Of a stretch of DNA of 14,950 nt, positions 1-7,760 are shown piece by piece (the stretch's first letter is position 1; each line of letters starts with the position of its first letter). The translations under genes and the position numbers were made by a program. Source of the stretch: Acidaminococcus fermentans_A (GTDB lineage: Bacteria; Bacillota; Negativicutes; Acidaminococcales; Acidaminococcaceae); NCBI RefSeq assembly GCF_052216985.1, contig NZ_JBQOUY010000037.1:1-14950 (forward strand), read 5' to 3'. Under the pieces are notes generated by a model. It searched no databases, was not told where the DNA came from, and worked only from the letters and a program-made list of their open reading frames with translations.

Positions 1-66
1 TTCAGTTCTTCGTGGTGGTTGAGGTGAAATGTAGCTTAGATATGTCTTTATTTTATCGTAAGACAA

Positions 67-100
67 GGGGTCTTGTGAACAGGAGTGTCCACAAGACCCC
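67..100 (-). terminator. Inverted repeat downstream of rnc, possible operon terminator
   Basis: An 11-bp perfect inverted repeat (67-77 with 90-100) has a 12-nt loop and lies 22 bp beyond the rnc stop. In the rnc direction the stem is followed by TTGTCTTA rather than a clean U-run, so it is a weak intrinsic terminator or an attenuating or processing hairpin at the end of the fab-rnc transcript. Nothing else is visible in bases 1-122, and no gene start is seen at the left edge. Confidence 0.45.
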
Positions 101-122
101 AACATTTATTATAGAACCTTTT

Positions 123-830
123 TTATGTGTTTTTTCCTTTCAGCGCTTCCCTTGCGGCGCGCTGTTCAGCTTCTTTTTTGGTCCTGCCCCGTCCTCTGCC
201 CCGCTCTTTCTGGTTCACCAGGACGCGCATGACAAAAGTACGGTTGTGGCTGGGACCGTCGGCAGAAACTTGTTCATACACGATTTCTGCCGGTCCGTCT
301 TTCTGTACCAGCTCCTGGAGCCGAGTCTTATAATCCCGGTCGATGCCGTCGGCGGTCAGTTCCGGGATCCGGCGGATCAGTAGCCGGTCCAGCAGTTCCG
401 TCACTTTGGCGAACCCCTGGTCCAAGTAATAGGCTCCCAGGACGCTTTCAAAGGCATCGGCCAGGATGGAAGGGTTCTCCTCTCCATCCAGGTTGATCTC
501 CCCCTTGCCCAGGAGCAGATGATCTCCCAGATGGTTTTCCGTAGCCAGCTGAGCCAGTGTCTCTTCACACACCAGGAAGGCCCGGAGCTTGGACAGCTCC
601 CCCTCATCCATCCGGGGATAATGCCGGTAGATATAGGTGCTCACCACCAGGCTCAGCACCGAATCTCCCAGGAACTCCAGCCTCTGATTGTGCTGGGGCC
701 GGGGATTCTTCTTAGATTCATAGGCATAGGACGTATGGGTCAGTGCCATATCCAGCAGATGCAGGTCATCCATAGCCATGCCCAGCTGGTGACAGAGCCC
801 TTCCAGCTCTTTCTGACGCTGTTCCTCCAT
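123..830 (-). CDS. rnc: Ribonuclease III
   Basis: This is the double-strand-specific endoribonuclease that processes rRNA precursors and some mRNAs. The 235-aa product has the usual family length. The N-terminal RNase III domain carries the signature RLEFLGDSVL (residues 50-59) with E52 and D56, and ADAFESVLGA with D125 and E128; these are the four metal-binding catalytic acids. A C-terminal dsRNA-binding domain runs from about residue 165 to 232 and ends in the typical KKEAEQRAA helix. The ATG at 830 is chosen because it has an AGAGGG site 8 nt upstream. A longer reading to 890 would run 20 codons into fabF and lacks such support. It follows fabF by 13 bp and is the last gene of the fatty-acid operon. 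A fab-rnc linkage is common in bacteria; smc, often next, is not seen before the window edge. Confidence 0.96.
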   Translation of the reverse strand: MEEQRQKELEGLCHQLGMAMDDLHLLDMALTHTSYAYESKKNPRPQHNQRLEFLGDSVLSLVVSTYIYRHYPRMDEGELSKLRAFLVCEETLAQLATENHLGDHLLLGKGEINLDGEENPSILADAFESVLGAYYLDQGFAKVTELLDRLLIRRIPELTADGIDRDYKTRLQELVQKDGPAEIVYEQVSADGPSHNRTFVMRVLVNQKERGRGRGRTKKEAEQRAAREALKGKNT

Positions 831-843
831 CACAGAAGCCCTC

Positions 844-2091
844 TTAGTCTTCGTACTTTTTAAAGCACAGGATGGCATTGTGGCCGCCAAAACCGAAGTT
901 GTTGGAGAGAGCCACCTTCACATCGGCCTTCCGTGCCACATTGGGCACGTAATCCAGATCCAGTCCTTCTTCCGTATCCACATCTTCATAGTTGATGGTG
1001 GGCGGGATCATCCCGTTCTTGATGGTCAGGATGGTGGCAACGGCTTCTACGCCGCCGGCACCGCCCAGCAGATGGCCGGTCATGGATTTGATGGAGCTGA
1101 TGGGCACTTCTTTGGCCCGGTCCCCGAATACCCGCTTGCAGCAGTTGGTTTCGTTCAGGTCATTCCGGTGGGTACTGGTACCATGGGCGTTCACGTAGTC
1201 GATATCCGCCGGGGTCAGTCCCGCATCCTTGATGGCCATTTCCATGCACTTCACCTGCATATCCCCTTCCGGATCCGGAGCGGTGATATGGTAGGCGTCA
1301 CTGTTGTGGCCATAGCCCACCAGTTCGGCATAAATCTGGGCCCCACGGGCTTTGGCGTGTTCCAATTCTTCCAGGACGATGATCCCGGCGCCTTCCCCCA
1401 TGACAAAGCCGCTGCGCTTCTTATCGAAAGGACAGGAGGCTTTTTCCGGAGCGTCGTTTTCCCGGGACAGAGCCTTCATATTGTCGAATCCAGCTACGGC
1501 AATGGGAGAAATGGCTGCTTCCGTACCGCCAGCCAGCATCACATCCGCGTCTCCGTACTGGATGGTCCGGAGAGCATCCCCGATGCAGTCAGAACCGGTG
1601 GAGCAGGCAGTGACGATAGCCGTGTTGGGCCCTTTCACCTTTAAGTCGATGGCGATCTGGGCTGCCGGCATATTGGGGATTTCCATAGGGATGAAGAACG
1701 GACTGATCCGGCTGGGTCCCTTAGAGACCAGCTTGCTGGCTGCGTCCAAGAAGGTATGGATGCCGCCGATGCCCGTGCCTACGCACACGCCGATCCGATC
1801 CGCATCTTCTTTTTCCAAGTCCAAGGCAGAATCCTGCACCGCCATCTTGGCACAGGCTACGGCGAACTGGGTCACCCGGTCCATCCGTTTTCCTTCCTTT
1901 TTATCGCCATAGTCCGCAAAGTCAAAATCTTTGACTTCCCCGGCGATTTTGCAGTTAAAATCAGTGGTATCGAACTGGGTAATCAGGCCGATACCGGATT
2001 TGCCTTCCATCAGGCTGTTCCAGAATGCTTCTTTGCCGATGCCGATGGGCGTAATCGCACTGAGGCCGGTCACTACCACTCTTCGTTTCAA
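844..2091 (-). CDS. fabF: Beta-ketoacyl-ACP synthase II (TTG start)
   Basis: This cytosolic elongating condensing enzyme of type II fatty-acid synthesis joins malonyl-ACP to acyl-ACP. With a TTG start at 2091 the protein is 415 aa. The catalytic triad then falls at C163 (TACSTGSD), H303 (NAHGTSTH) and H340 (MTGHLLG), the same numbers as in E. coli FabF. An in-frame GTG at 2100 would add three residues, but that GTG is itself part of the ribosome-binding site AGAGGTGATC, so the TTG is the better start. The SD overlaps the fabK stop codon (TAG, 2103-2105), which suggests translational coupling. Thiolase-like N- and C-terminal halves are complete, ending FGFGGHNAILCFKKYED. rnc follows 13 bp downstream. 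Confidence 0.97.
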   Translation of the reverse strand: MKRRVVVTGLSAITPIGIGKEAFWNSLMEGKSGIGLITQFDTTDFNCKIAGEVKDFDFADYGDKKEGKRMDRVTQFAVACAKMAVQDSALDLEKEDADRIGVCVGTGIGGIHTFLDAASKLVSKGPSRISPFFIPMEIPNMPAAQIAIDLKVKGPNTAIVTACSTGSDCIGDALRTIQYGDADVMLAGGTEAAISPIAVAGFDNMKALSRENDAPEKASCPFDKKRSGFVMGEGAGIIVLEELEHAKARGAQIYAELVGYGHNSDAYHITAPDPEGDMQVKCMEMAIKDAGLTPADIDYVNAHGTSTHRNDLNETNCCKRVFGDRAKEVPISSIKSMTGHLLGGAGGVEAVATILTIKNGMIPPTINYEDVDTEEGLDLDYVPNVARKADVKVALSNNFGFGGHNAILCFKKYED

Positions 2092-2094
2092 AAG

Positions 2095-2104
2095 GATCAC
2101 CTCT
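2095..2104 (-). promoter_or_regulatory. Ribosome-binding site that decides the fabF TTG start
   Basis: AGAGGTGATC matches most of the complement of the 16S rRNA 3' end (AGGAGGTGATC). It stands 6 nt (counted from the AGAGGTG core) before TTG at 2091 and overlaps both the fabK stop codon and an in-frame GTG that a gene finder may choose as the start. Confidence 0.75.
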
Positions 2105-3056
2105 ACTTAATATTGTCCAAATCTTCCTTGATTCGTCTAAAGATTTCATGAACCGGAAGGATTTCTTTGATTTTCCACATATTGGCCCCGGTAAAGACCA
2201 GTCCCGTCTCCAAGTCCCCCTGCTGGGCCCGGGTCAGAGCCCGGATGATACAGAAGCTGCGGGAGCAATGCTTCAGGCAGCTGTCGCAGGTGGTGGGTTT
2301 GAGAGGATGTCCCTCCAGCACCGCTTTGGAAAAAGGAGTCAGTACAGCACGGCCTTTGAACCCTACCGGGCTATCTATCTGAACCACGTCATCTTGGGTC
2401 ATTTTCAAATAAAATTGTTTTAAGAAAGGAGATCCATTGGATTCCTCACTGGCAGCGAATCGGCTGCCCATCTGGACGCCACTGGCACCCATCTTCAGTA
2501 ATTCCGCCGCATCTTTGCCGGTGACAGCGCCGCCAGCAGCAATAACGGGGATCTTCACCACCGAAAGGATTTCCGGCAGGATATCTTTAATGGAACGCTG
2601 GGTCCCCAAATGGCCCCCTGCTTCGGTCCCTTCCACCACAACAGCAGAAGCACCGAGCCGTTCCGCGATTTTTGCCAGTTTGGCATAGGATACTATCGGC
2701 ACGATAGGAACATTGTATTCCTTGCCGACAGAAAACATATCTCTGGAAAAGCCAGCCCCGGCCACAATCAAATCGACTTTTTCCTGGGCCGCAGTCGTAA
2801 TGAGGCCCTTGAATTCCCGGGCGGCTACCATGGCATTGATGCCGATCATCCCCTTGCCGTTGGATAATTTCCGGGCAAGACGGATTTCCTTACGCAGCTC
2901 ATCGAAGGGCAGACCAGAAGCAGCGATCAGACCCACACCGCCTTCATTGGCCACTGAAGCTGCCAAACGCGCCGTGGACAAGCGTATAGCCATACCGCCT
3001 TGGACGATAGGTATAGTTGCTACTTTTTCACCAATCTTCAGCACTGGCACTTTCAA
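2103..3056 (-). CDS. fabK: FabK-type FMN enoyl-ACP reductase / nitronate monooxygenase family
   Basis: This TIM-barrel FMN oxidoreductase of the 2-nitropropane dioxygenase/FabK superfamily has about 317 aa. Visible flavin-site motifs are IVQGGMA (17-23), EGTEAGGHLG (142-151, with H149 at the place of the FabK catalytic His), AAGGAVTG (173-180) and GVQMGSRF (193-200). It is the only enoyl-reductase candidate in an otherwise nearly complete fab operon, so reduction of trans-2-enoyl-ACP with NAD(P)H is the inferred role. It is not a textbook FabK: the C-terminal part holds a cysteine cluster CX2CX3CX4C (C257, C260, C264, C269) that FabK of streptococci lacks as far as I recall. The start is one of two adjacent TTG codons (3059 or 3056); 3056 gives better spacing (7 nt) from the GGGGG run at 3064-3068. 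The stop overlaps the fabF SD. An alternative is a nitronate monooxygenase-like enzyme, with the reductase encoded elsewhere. Confidence 0.85.
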   Translation of the reverse strand: MKVPVLKIGEKVATIPIVQGGMAIRLSTARLAASVANEGGVGLIAASGLPFDELRKEIRLARKLSNGKGMIGINAMVAAREFKGLITTAAQEKVDLIVAGAGFSRDMFSVGKEYNVPIVPIVSYAKLAKIAERLGASAVVVEGTEAGGHLGTQRSIKDILPEILSVVKIPVIAAGGAVTGKDAAELLKMGASGVQMGSRFAASEESNGSPFLKQFYLKMTQDDVVQIDSPVGFKGRAVLTPFSKAVLEGHPLKPTTCDSCLKHCSRSFCIIRALTRAQQGDLETGLVFTGANMWKIKEILPVHEIFRRIKEDLDNIK

Positions 3057-3096
3057 CAAAAATCCCCCATTTCAGATCAAAAGATCATGGATAAAG

Positions 3097-3129
3097 TTCG
3101 GAAAGCCCCTGGAACAGGGACCTTCCGAA
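3097..3129 (-). other. Hairpin in the acpP-fabK intergenic gap
   Basis: An outer 7-bp stem (3097-3103 with 3123-3129) and an inner 5-bp stem (3107-3111 with 3115-3119), with mismatches between, form a stable hairpin just after acpP. The downstream minus-strand sequence is CTTTATCC, too short in U for a strong terminator. The gap (3060-3144) is the longest inside the operon. The hairpin may act as a partial terminator or 3' stabiliser that raises acpP message over fabK and fabF. Confidence 0.55.
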
Positions 3130-3144
3130 AATAATGGGATGCTA

Positions 3145-3387
3145 TTATTTGCCTTCTTTATCCAACAGTTCGACTGCGTCTCTCACAGTGCGGATCTTTT
3201 CAGCCACATCATCAGGGATTTCAGTGTTGAATTCCTCTTCGAAAGCCATGATCAGTTCCACAATGTCCAGAGAATCAGCTCCCAAGTCATCGATAAAAGT
3301 AGAGTCCATCTTTACGTCTTCCGGAGCAACGCTCAGCTGGTCAACGGTGATAGCCTTTACTTTTTCAAAAGTGTCTTTTTCGCTCAT
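3145..3387 (-). CDS. acpP: Acyl carrier protein
   Basis: This 80-aa acidic helical protein carries growing acyl chains on a phosphopantetheine arm. The attachment serine is S39 in the motif DDLGADSLDIVELIM, and length and charge are typical. The ATG at 3387 has a full AAGGAGGTGA ribosome-binding site 6 nt upstream, one of the best in the window, as expected for a very abundant protein. It lies between fabG (40 bp upstream) and fabK (about 88 bp downstream, with a hairpin between). Confidence 0.98.
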   Translation of the reverse strand: MSEKDTFEKVKAITVDQLSVAPEDVKMDSTFIDDLGADSLDIVELIMAFEEEFNTEIPDDVAEKIRTVRDAVELLDKEGK

Positions 3388-3427
3388 TCCGTTTCACCTC
3401 CTTCCAATCCTCTAACATATAATGATA

Positions 3428-4171
3428 CTACATTACCATGCCCCCGTCCACATTTAAAACCTGGCCGGTTATATAAGCAGCCTCCTCGGACACGAGGAAT
3501 AAAACTGCATTGGCAACATCCTGAGGCTGGCCTGCCCGTCCCAGAGGGATGGTCCGTGCCATTTCTGCCTTCTGTTCGTCCGTCAGGACACTGGTCATAT
3601 CCGTGGCGATGAACCCGGGAGCCACCGCATTGACAGTGATGCCCCGAGAAGCCACTTCCTTGGCCAGGCTCTTGGTGAACCCGATGACGCCAGCCTTAGC
3701 AGCCGCATAATTGGCCTGGCCGGCATTGCCCATCTCGCCCACCACGGACGCCATATTCACGATCCGGCCGCTTTTCTGCTTCATCATGGTCCGCATCACG
3801 GCCTTGGAACAATTATACACACCCTTCAGATTGGTTTCTATGACAGCATCCCAATCCGCTTCCTTCATGCGCATCAGGAGCCCGTCCCGGGTGATCCCTG
3901 CGTTATTGATCAGGATATCCAGACGGCCCAGTTCTTTCACTACCTGGTTCACGATGGCCTGGACTCCGTCCGTTTCGGCCACACTGCCCTGGACCAGGAT
4001 AGCCTTCCGGCCCATGGCTTCGATGGCAGCCTTGACTTCTTCTGCCGCAGCCGTATTCCCGGCATAGTTGATGGCTATATCTGCCCCGTGTGCAGCAAGG
4101 GTCAGGGCAATGGCCCGGCCGATACCCCGGGAACCGCCAGTCACCAGCGCGACTTTACCGGTTAAAGTCAT
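3428..4171 (-). CDS. fabG: 3-oxoacyl-ACP reductase (SDR family)
   Basis: This NADPH-dependent reductase converts beta-ketoacyl-ACP to beta-hydroxyacyl-ACP in each elongation cycle. It is a 247-aa classical short-chain dehydrogenase with the cofactor motif TGGSRGIG (11-18), NNAG (89-92), and the catalytic tetrad N114, S142, Y155, K159 (YAAAK). The C-terminal GQVLNVDGGMVM is characteristic of FabG. The ATG is one base past the fabD stop, and its SD (AAAGGAGGTCAG) lies inside the last codons of fabD, so the two are translationally coupled. The stop is TAG. Confidence 0.97.
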   Translation of the reverse strand: MTLTGKVALVTGGSRGIGRAIALTLAAHGADIAINYAGNTAAAEEVKAAIEAMGRKAILVQGSVAETDGVQAIVNQVVKELGRLDILINNAGITRDGLLMRMKEADWDAVIETNLKGVYNCSKAVMRTMMKQKSGRIVNMASVVGEMGNAGQANYAAAKAGVIGFTKSLAKEVASRGITVNAVAPGFIATDMTSVLTDEQKAEMARTIPLGRAGQPQDVANAVLFLVSEEAAYITGQVLNVDGGMVM

Positions 4172-4172
4172 T

Positions 4173-5120
4173 TTATCTGACCTCCTTTAAATAAGCAAGG
4201 GTTTTTTCCAAACTAGCCAGGTCTTCTACATTCTGGCCGGCAAAGGACCGGTCGATCTTTTTCACGAATCCAGTAAGGACTTTCCCCGGACCCACTTCGA
4301 TGAAGGTATCTACGCCGTTATCCATCATGTACCGGACACTGTCTTCCCAGAGCACCGGGCTGGCAGCCTGTTTCACCAGGACCTGACGGATTTCGTCCCC
4401 CTTCTGTTCCGGACGGGCCGTGACATTGGCGATCACCGGGATCTGGGCATCCGCCACTTCGATCCCGTCCAGCACTTCCTTCAGCCGATCAGCAGCGGGC
4501 TGCATCAAGGTGCTGTGGAAGGGTGCGCTCACCGGCAGCAGGATGGCCCGCTTGGCACCGGCAGCTTTCAGGGCATCACAGGCTTCCTTCACCGCTTCCG
4601 TGGCACCGGCGATGACCACCTGGCCCGGGCAGTTGAAGTTCACCGGCTGGACAGCTTCCCCCCGTTTTTCCTGGATCTGGGCGCAGATTTCCCGGATCTT
4701 AGCGGTATCCAGGGCGATGATGGCCGCCATGGCCCCCTGGCCCACAGGAACGGCTTCCTGCATGAACTGGCCCCGTTTCCGCACGGTGCGGACGGCGTCC
4801 GCGAACTTCAGGGACCCGGCGCATACCAGGGCAGAATATTCTCCCAAGCTGTGACCGGCGGCCACATCCGGGAACACCCCGTTTTCGTTCAACACCTTCA
4901 TGGCAGCAATGCTGCAGGTTAGGATGGCGGGCTGGGTATTGTAAGTCAGCCGCAGCTGGTCTTCCGGTCCTTTAAAGCACAGGTCCGTCATGGAAAAGCC
5001 CAGGGCTTCGTCAGCTGCTTTGAATACTTCACGGACGCAGGCATAATTGTCGTACAGTTCCTTCATCATGCCTACGGATTGGGACCCCTGTCCCGGGAAC
5101 ACAAAAGCGATTTTACTCAT
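4173..5120 (-). CDS. fabD: Malonyl-CoA:ACP transacylase
   Basis: FabD transfers malonyl from CoA to ACP to supply the extender unit for FabH and FabF. The 315-aa product has family-typical length. Motifs: GQGSQ (10-14), the nucleophile elbow GHSLGE with S91, R116 for the malonyl carboxylate, and the active-site H202 (SAPFHSTLM). The GPGKVLTG segment near the C terminus is also conserved. Its ATG overlaps the fabH stop by 4 bp (ATGA), indicating coupled translation. Confidence 0.97.
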   Translation of the reverse strand: MSKIAFVFPGQGSQSVGMMKELYDNYACVREVFKAADEALGFSMTDLCFKGPEDQLRLTYNTQPAILTCSIAAMKVLNENGVFPDVAAGHSLGEYSALVCAGSLKFADAVRTVRKRGQFMQEAVPVGQGAMAAIIALDTAKIREICAQIQEKRGEAVQPVNFNCPGQVVIAGATEAVKEACDALKAAGAKRAILLPVSAPFHSTLMQPAADRLKEVLDGIEVADAQIPVIANVTARPEQKGDEIRQVLVKQAASPVLWEDSVRYMMDNGVDTFIEVGPGKVLTGFVKKIDRSFAGQNVEDLASLEKTLAYLKEVR

Positions 5121-6127
5121 CCTCTGGCCTCCTCATCTTTTTGCCATTTCACTACCAGGGAACCATAGGTGAGGCCGGCACCGAAGCCCACCATCACCAC
5201 GTTCTCTCCTTTATGCAGCCGGCCTGCATCCCGTGCCTGGCAAAGGGCGATAGGAATGGATGCGCCGGACGTATTGGCATATTTCTCCAGGTTCACGAAG
5301 ATCTTATCCGTGGACAGCTTCAGCCGTTTGGCGGCAGAATCGATGATCCGCTGGTTAGCCTGGTGGGGGATCAGGAGATCGATGTCTTCCTTGCCCATGC
5401 CGGCTTTTTCCAGGGCGGCCAGAGCGCTGTGGCCCATGACCTTCACCGCGAACTTGAACACTTCCTTGCCCACCATGTGGATGCAGTGTTCGTGGTTGGC
5501 CACGGTCTCTTCGCTGGCAGGCTTCCGGGAGCCCCCGGCAGGCATGGTCAGGTATTGGCCCCCGGCCCCGTTGGCCCCCAGGTCGACGGACAAGATGCCA
5601 TACCCTTCTTCCACCGGTCCCAGCACGGCGGCACCTGCACCGTCCCCGAACAGGATACAGGTGTTCCGGTCCTTCCAGTTGAGGATCCGGGACAGGGTTT
5701 CCGCTCCCACCACCAGGACGTGCTTGTACAGTCCGCTGGCAATGGTCTGGCTGGCGATGCCGCAGGCATAGACAAAGCCGGAACAGCCCGCCGCCAGGTC
5801 GAAAGCCGCCGCATGGGAAGCTCCCAGTTTATCCTGGAGGATGCAGGCCACGGAGGGGAATTTCATATCCGGGGATTCCGTGCCCACCACGATCAGGTCG
5901 ATGTCCTCCGCCGTGAGCCCAGCGTCTTCCAGAGCCCGCTGGGCGGCGATGTACGCCAGATCGGAGGTAGCCTGGTCCGGAGCGGCGATATGCCGTTCCC
6001 GGATCCCGGTCCGTTCCACGATCCACTGGTCGCTGGTATCTACCATTTTTTCCAGATCAAAATTGGTCAGTACTTTCTCCGGCACGTAATAGCCCATGCC
6101 CAGAAAGCCTACTGCAGGTTTCGTCAT
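5117..6127 (-). CDS. fabH: Beta-ketoacyl-ACP synthase III
   Basis: FabH condenses an acyl-CoA primer with malonyl-ACP to start fatty-acid synthesis. The 336-aa thiolase-fold protein has the Cys-His-Asn triad C115 (LAAGCSGF), H255 (IPHQANQRI) and N285 (YANTSGAS), plus FGDGAGAAVLG (160-170). The ATG directly abuts the plsX stop (TAAATG, no gap), with a modest GGTG ribosome-binding site inside the end of plsX, so expression is probably coupled to plsX. The sequence does not settle whether the primer is acetyl-CoA or a branched acyl-CoA. Confidence 0.97.
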   Translation of the reverse strand: MTKPAVGFLGMGYYVPEKVLTNFDLEKMVDTSDQWIVERTGIRERHIAAPDQATSDLAYIAAQRALEDAGLTAEDIDLIVVGTESPDMKFPSVACILQDKLGASHAAAFDLAAGCSGFVYACGIASQTIASGLYKHVLVVGAETLSRILNWKDRNTCILFGDGAGAAVLGPVEEGYGILSVDLGANGAGGQYLTMPAGGSRKPASEETVANHEHCIHMVGKEVFKFAVKVMGHSALAALEKAGMGKEDIDLLIPHQANQRIIDSAAKRLKLSTDKIFVNLEKYANTSGASIPIALCQARDAGRLHKGENVVMVGFGAGLTYGSLVVKWQKDEEARG

Positions 6128-7144
6128 TTATAATTCACCACTTTCTTCGTCGTGCATGATTTCCTGGCGGATCCGCCCCACCACATCTTTCTGGGTCAGC
6201 TCGATGGCCACCCGTACAGCATTCTTGATGGCTTTGGCCTTGGAACTGCCGTGGCAGATGATGAAGGGAGCCCGGACCCCCATCAGGAGGGCACCCCCGT
6301 ATTCCGAGGCGTCCATCTGTTTCTTCATCCGCAGGAGAGCCGGCTTCATGAGCAGGGCCCCCAGTTTGGCAAAAATGCCGCTTTCCATCAGGGTCTTTTT
6401 CAGGATCTCCATCACCGCGGTGGCCAGGCCTTCCATGGTCTTTAAGACCACATTGCCCACGAACCCGTCGCAGACCACCACATCCACGGTGCCCTTGTTG
6501 ATATCCCGGCCTTCCACATTGCCGATGAAATGGATATGGGGATCCTGCTTCAGCAGGGGATAGGTGGCCAGGCACTGTTCATTGCCCTTGGTCTCCTCTT
6601 CTCCGATGTTCAGGAGGCCCACCCGAGGCTGGGGGATCCCCAGCTGGAGTTCCGCATAAATGGACCCCATGATGGCATTCTGGACCAGCTGTTCCGGTTT
6701 TGCATCCACCTTGGCCCCAGAATCCACCAGCACCGTAGCCCCTTTCACATTGGGGATCACGGTAGCGATGGCCGGCCGTTCGATGCCCCGGATCCGGCCC
6801 AGGCCGAACAGGGCAGAAGCCACCGCGGCACCCGTGCTGCCAGAAGAGACCAATGCATCACATTCCTTTTCGTGGAGCAGCTGGGTGGCCACCACGATGG
6901 AGGCGTCCCGCTTTTTCTTCACACTGATCCCCGGATGGTCCTTCATTTCAATGACCTGGCTGGCATGATGGATGGTTACATGGGGATTCTCAGCCTGGTT
7001 CTCTCTGGCCAGTTCCTGACGGATCACATCCTGGTCCCCCACCAGTACCACGTCGCAGCCATATTCGTCCACGGCCTGAAGTACCCCTTTGATGATCTCT
7101 CCAGGGCCATAGTCCGTTCCCATTACGTCAACTGCGATTTTCAT
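6128..7144 (-). CDS. plsX: Phosphate acyltransferase PlsX
   Basis: PlsX converts acyl-ACP to acyl-phosphate, the acyl donor for PlsY, and so links fatty-acid synthesis to phospholipid formation; it is a peripheral membrane protein. The 338-aa length is typical. The N terminus MKIAVDVMGTDYGP is the usual family start (the canonical form is DAMGGD; here VMGTD), and SSGSTGAAVASA (100-111) and NIGEEETKGNEQ follow family conservation. The ATG lies inside the end of fapR (17-bp overlap) with an AAAGGAGC site 8 nt upstream. The fapR-plsX-fab order is that of known FapR regulons. Confidence 0.96.
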   Translation of the reverse strand: MKIAVDVMGTDYGPGEIIKGVLQAVDEYGCDVVLVGDQDVIRQELARENQAENPHVTIHHASQVIEMKDHPGISVKKKRDASIVVATQLLHEKECDALVSSGSTGAAVASALFGLGRIRGIERPAIATVIPNVKGATVLVDSGAKVDAKPEQLVQNAIMGSIYAELQLGIPQPRVGLLNIGEEETKGNEQCLATYPLLKQDPHIHFIGNVEGRDINKGTVDVVVCDGFVGNVVLKTMEGLATAVMEILKKTLMESGIFAKLGALLMKPALLRMKKQMDASEYGGALLMGVRAPFIICHGSSKAKAIKNAVRVAIELTQKDVVGRIRQEIMHDEESGEL

Positions 7145-7718
7145 CTTCTTGGCTCCTTTGTTCCGGAATGGCTACGATCAGGAATTTGGCACGGAACACT
7201 TCCCGGTGATTGTTCCTGATCTTCACCCAAATGGTATATTTATCTTCCTGCTTCCGGACCACCTCGGCTCGTGCCACCAAGATGGCCCCCACTGTCACAG
7301 GGATCTTGTACTTCACATTGGCCACACCGGTAAGGGCTGCCGGAGCGTCGATTACCGCCAGAGCCAGGGAATTGGCCTGGGCAAACATATACTGTCCCCG
7401 GCAGACGCCGGTCTTCTGCAGCACCATTTCCCGGTCCACCGTCATCATGGAGATGCCGCTGACCCCGATTTCCAGGTCGATCAGTTCCCCGACGATATCC
7501 TCACTGGTGATAGCTTTCAGCTTTTCCTGGGCATCCTCCGCCATATGGCGGGTCCGTTCCCGGAGTTCAGGGATCCCCAGTGCCAGCCGATCCAGCCGTA
7601 CCGTCTGGATGCTCACCTGAAAAGTTTCGGCCAGATGCTCGTCGGTTAAAAACGGATTCCTAGCCAGCAGCTGCTGCAGGCGCTGCTGTCTCGCCTTTTT
7701 CTGTCCCACAGAACCCAT
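7128..7718 (-). CDS. fapR: Fatty acid and phospholipid biosynthesis repressor FapR
   Basis: FapR represses lipid-synthesis genes and is released from DNA by malonyl-CoA. The 196-aa product matches the family. The N-terminal helix-turn-helix lies at about residues 8-57 (TDEHLAETFQVSIQTVRLDRL), followed by a linker helix and a hot-dog effector domain (about 70-188). The segment RGQYMFAQANSLALAVID (107-124) corresponds to the malonyl-CoA-binding region of B. subtilis FapR, including the conserved Arg-Gly and Asn. The ATG at 7718 has an AGGTGG site 5 nt upstream. It heads the operon and its own promoter carries the operator, so autoregulation is expected. It overlaps plsX by 17 bp. Confidence 0.95.
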   Translation of the reverse strand: MGSVGQKKARQQRLQQLLARNPFLTDEHLAETFQVSIQTVRLDRLALGIPELRERTRHMAEDAQEKLKAITSEDIVGELIDLEIGVSGISMMTVDREMVLQKTGVCRGQYMFAQANSLALAVIDAPAALTGVANVKYKIPVTVGAILVARAEVVRKQEDKYTIWVKIRNNHREVFRAKFLIVAIPEQRSQEDENRS

Positions 7719-7732
7719 CCTACCACCTACTT

Positions 7733-7749
7733 TTAGTACCTAGTCATAA
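7733..7749 (-). promoter_or_regulatory. FapR operator in the fapR operon leader
   Basis: On the plus strand this reads TTAGTACCTAGTCATAA. As I remember it, the FapR operator is close to a 17-bp palindrome TTAGTACCTAGTACTAA; the left half here is perfect and the right half differs by swapped AC/CA. It begins 11 bp past the -10 box, so a bound repressor would sit on the start of transcription, as in Bacillus. Placement directly before fapR makes the assignment strong. Confidence 0.88.
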
Positions 7750-7760
7750 CACTAGAGTCC

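Noticed and set aside
831..890. An N-terminal extension of RNase III to an upstream start at 890.
   Set aside because: It would overlap the end of fabF, adds residues absent from the family, and the start at 830 has its own SD.
2713..3612. A 299-codon plus-strand frame spanning fabK, acpP and part of fabG.
   Set aside because: It crosses three unmistakable genes on the other strand and has no protein-family resemblance.
5141..6133. A 330-codon open frame antisense to fabH, and similar long antisense frames over fabF, plsX and ackA.
   Set aside because: They mirror GC-rich coding sequence of clear genes, have no ribosome-binding sites or recognisable motifs, and their composition (many His, Gly, Arg) is typical of shadow frames.
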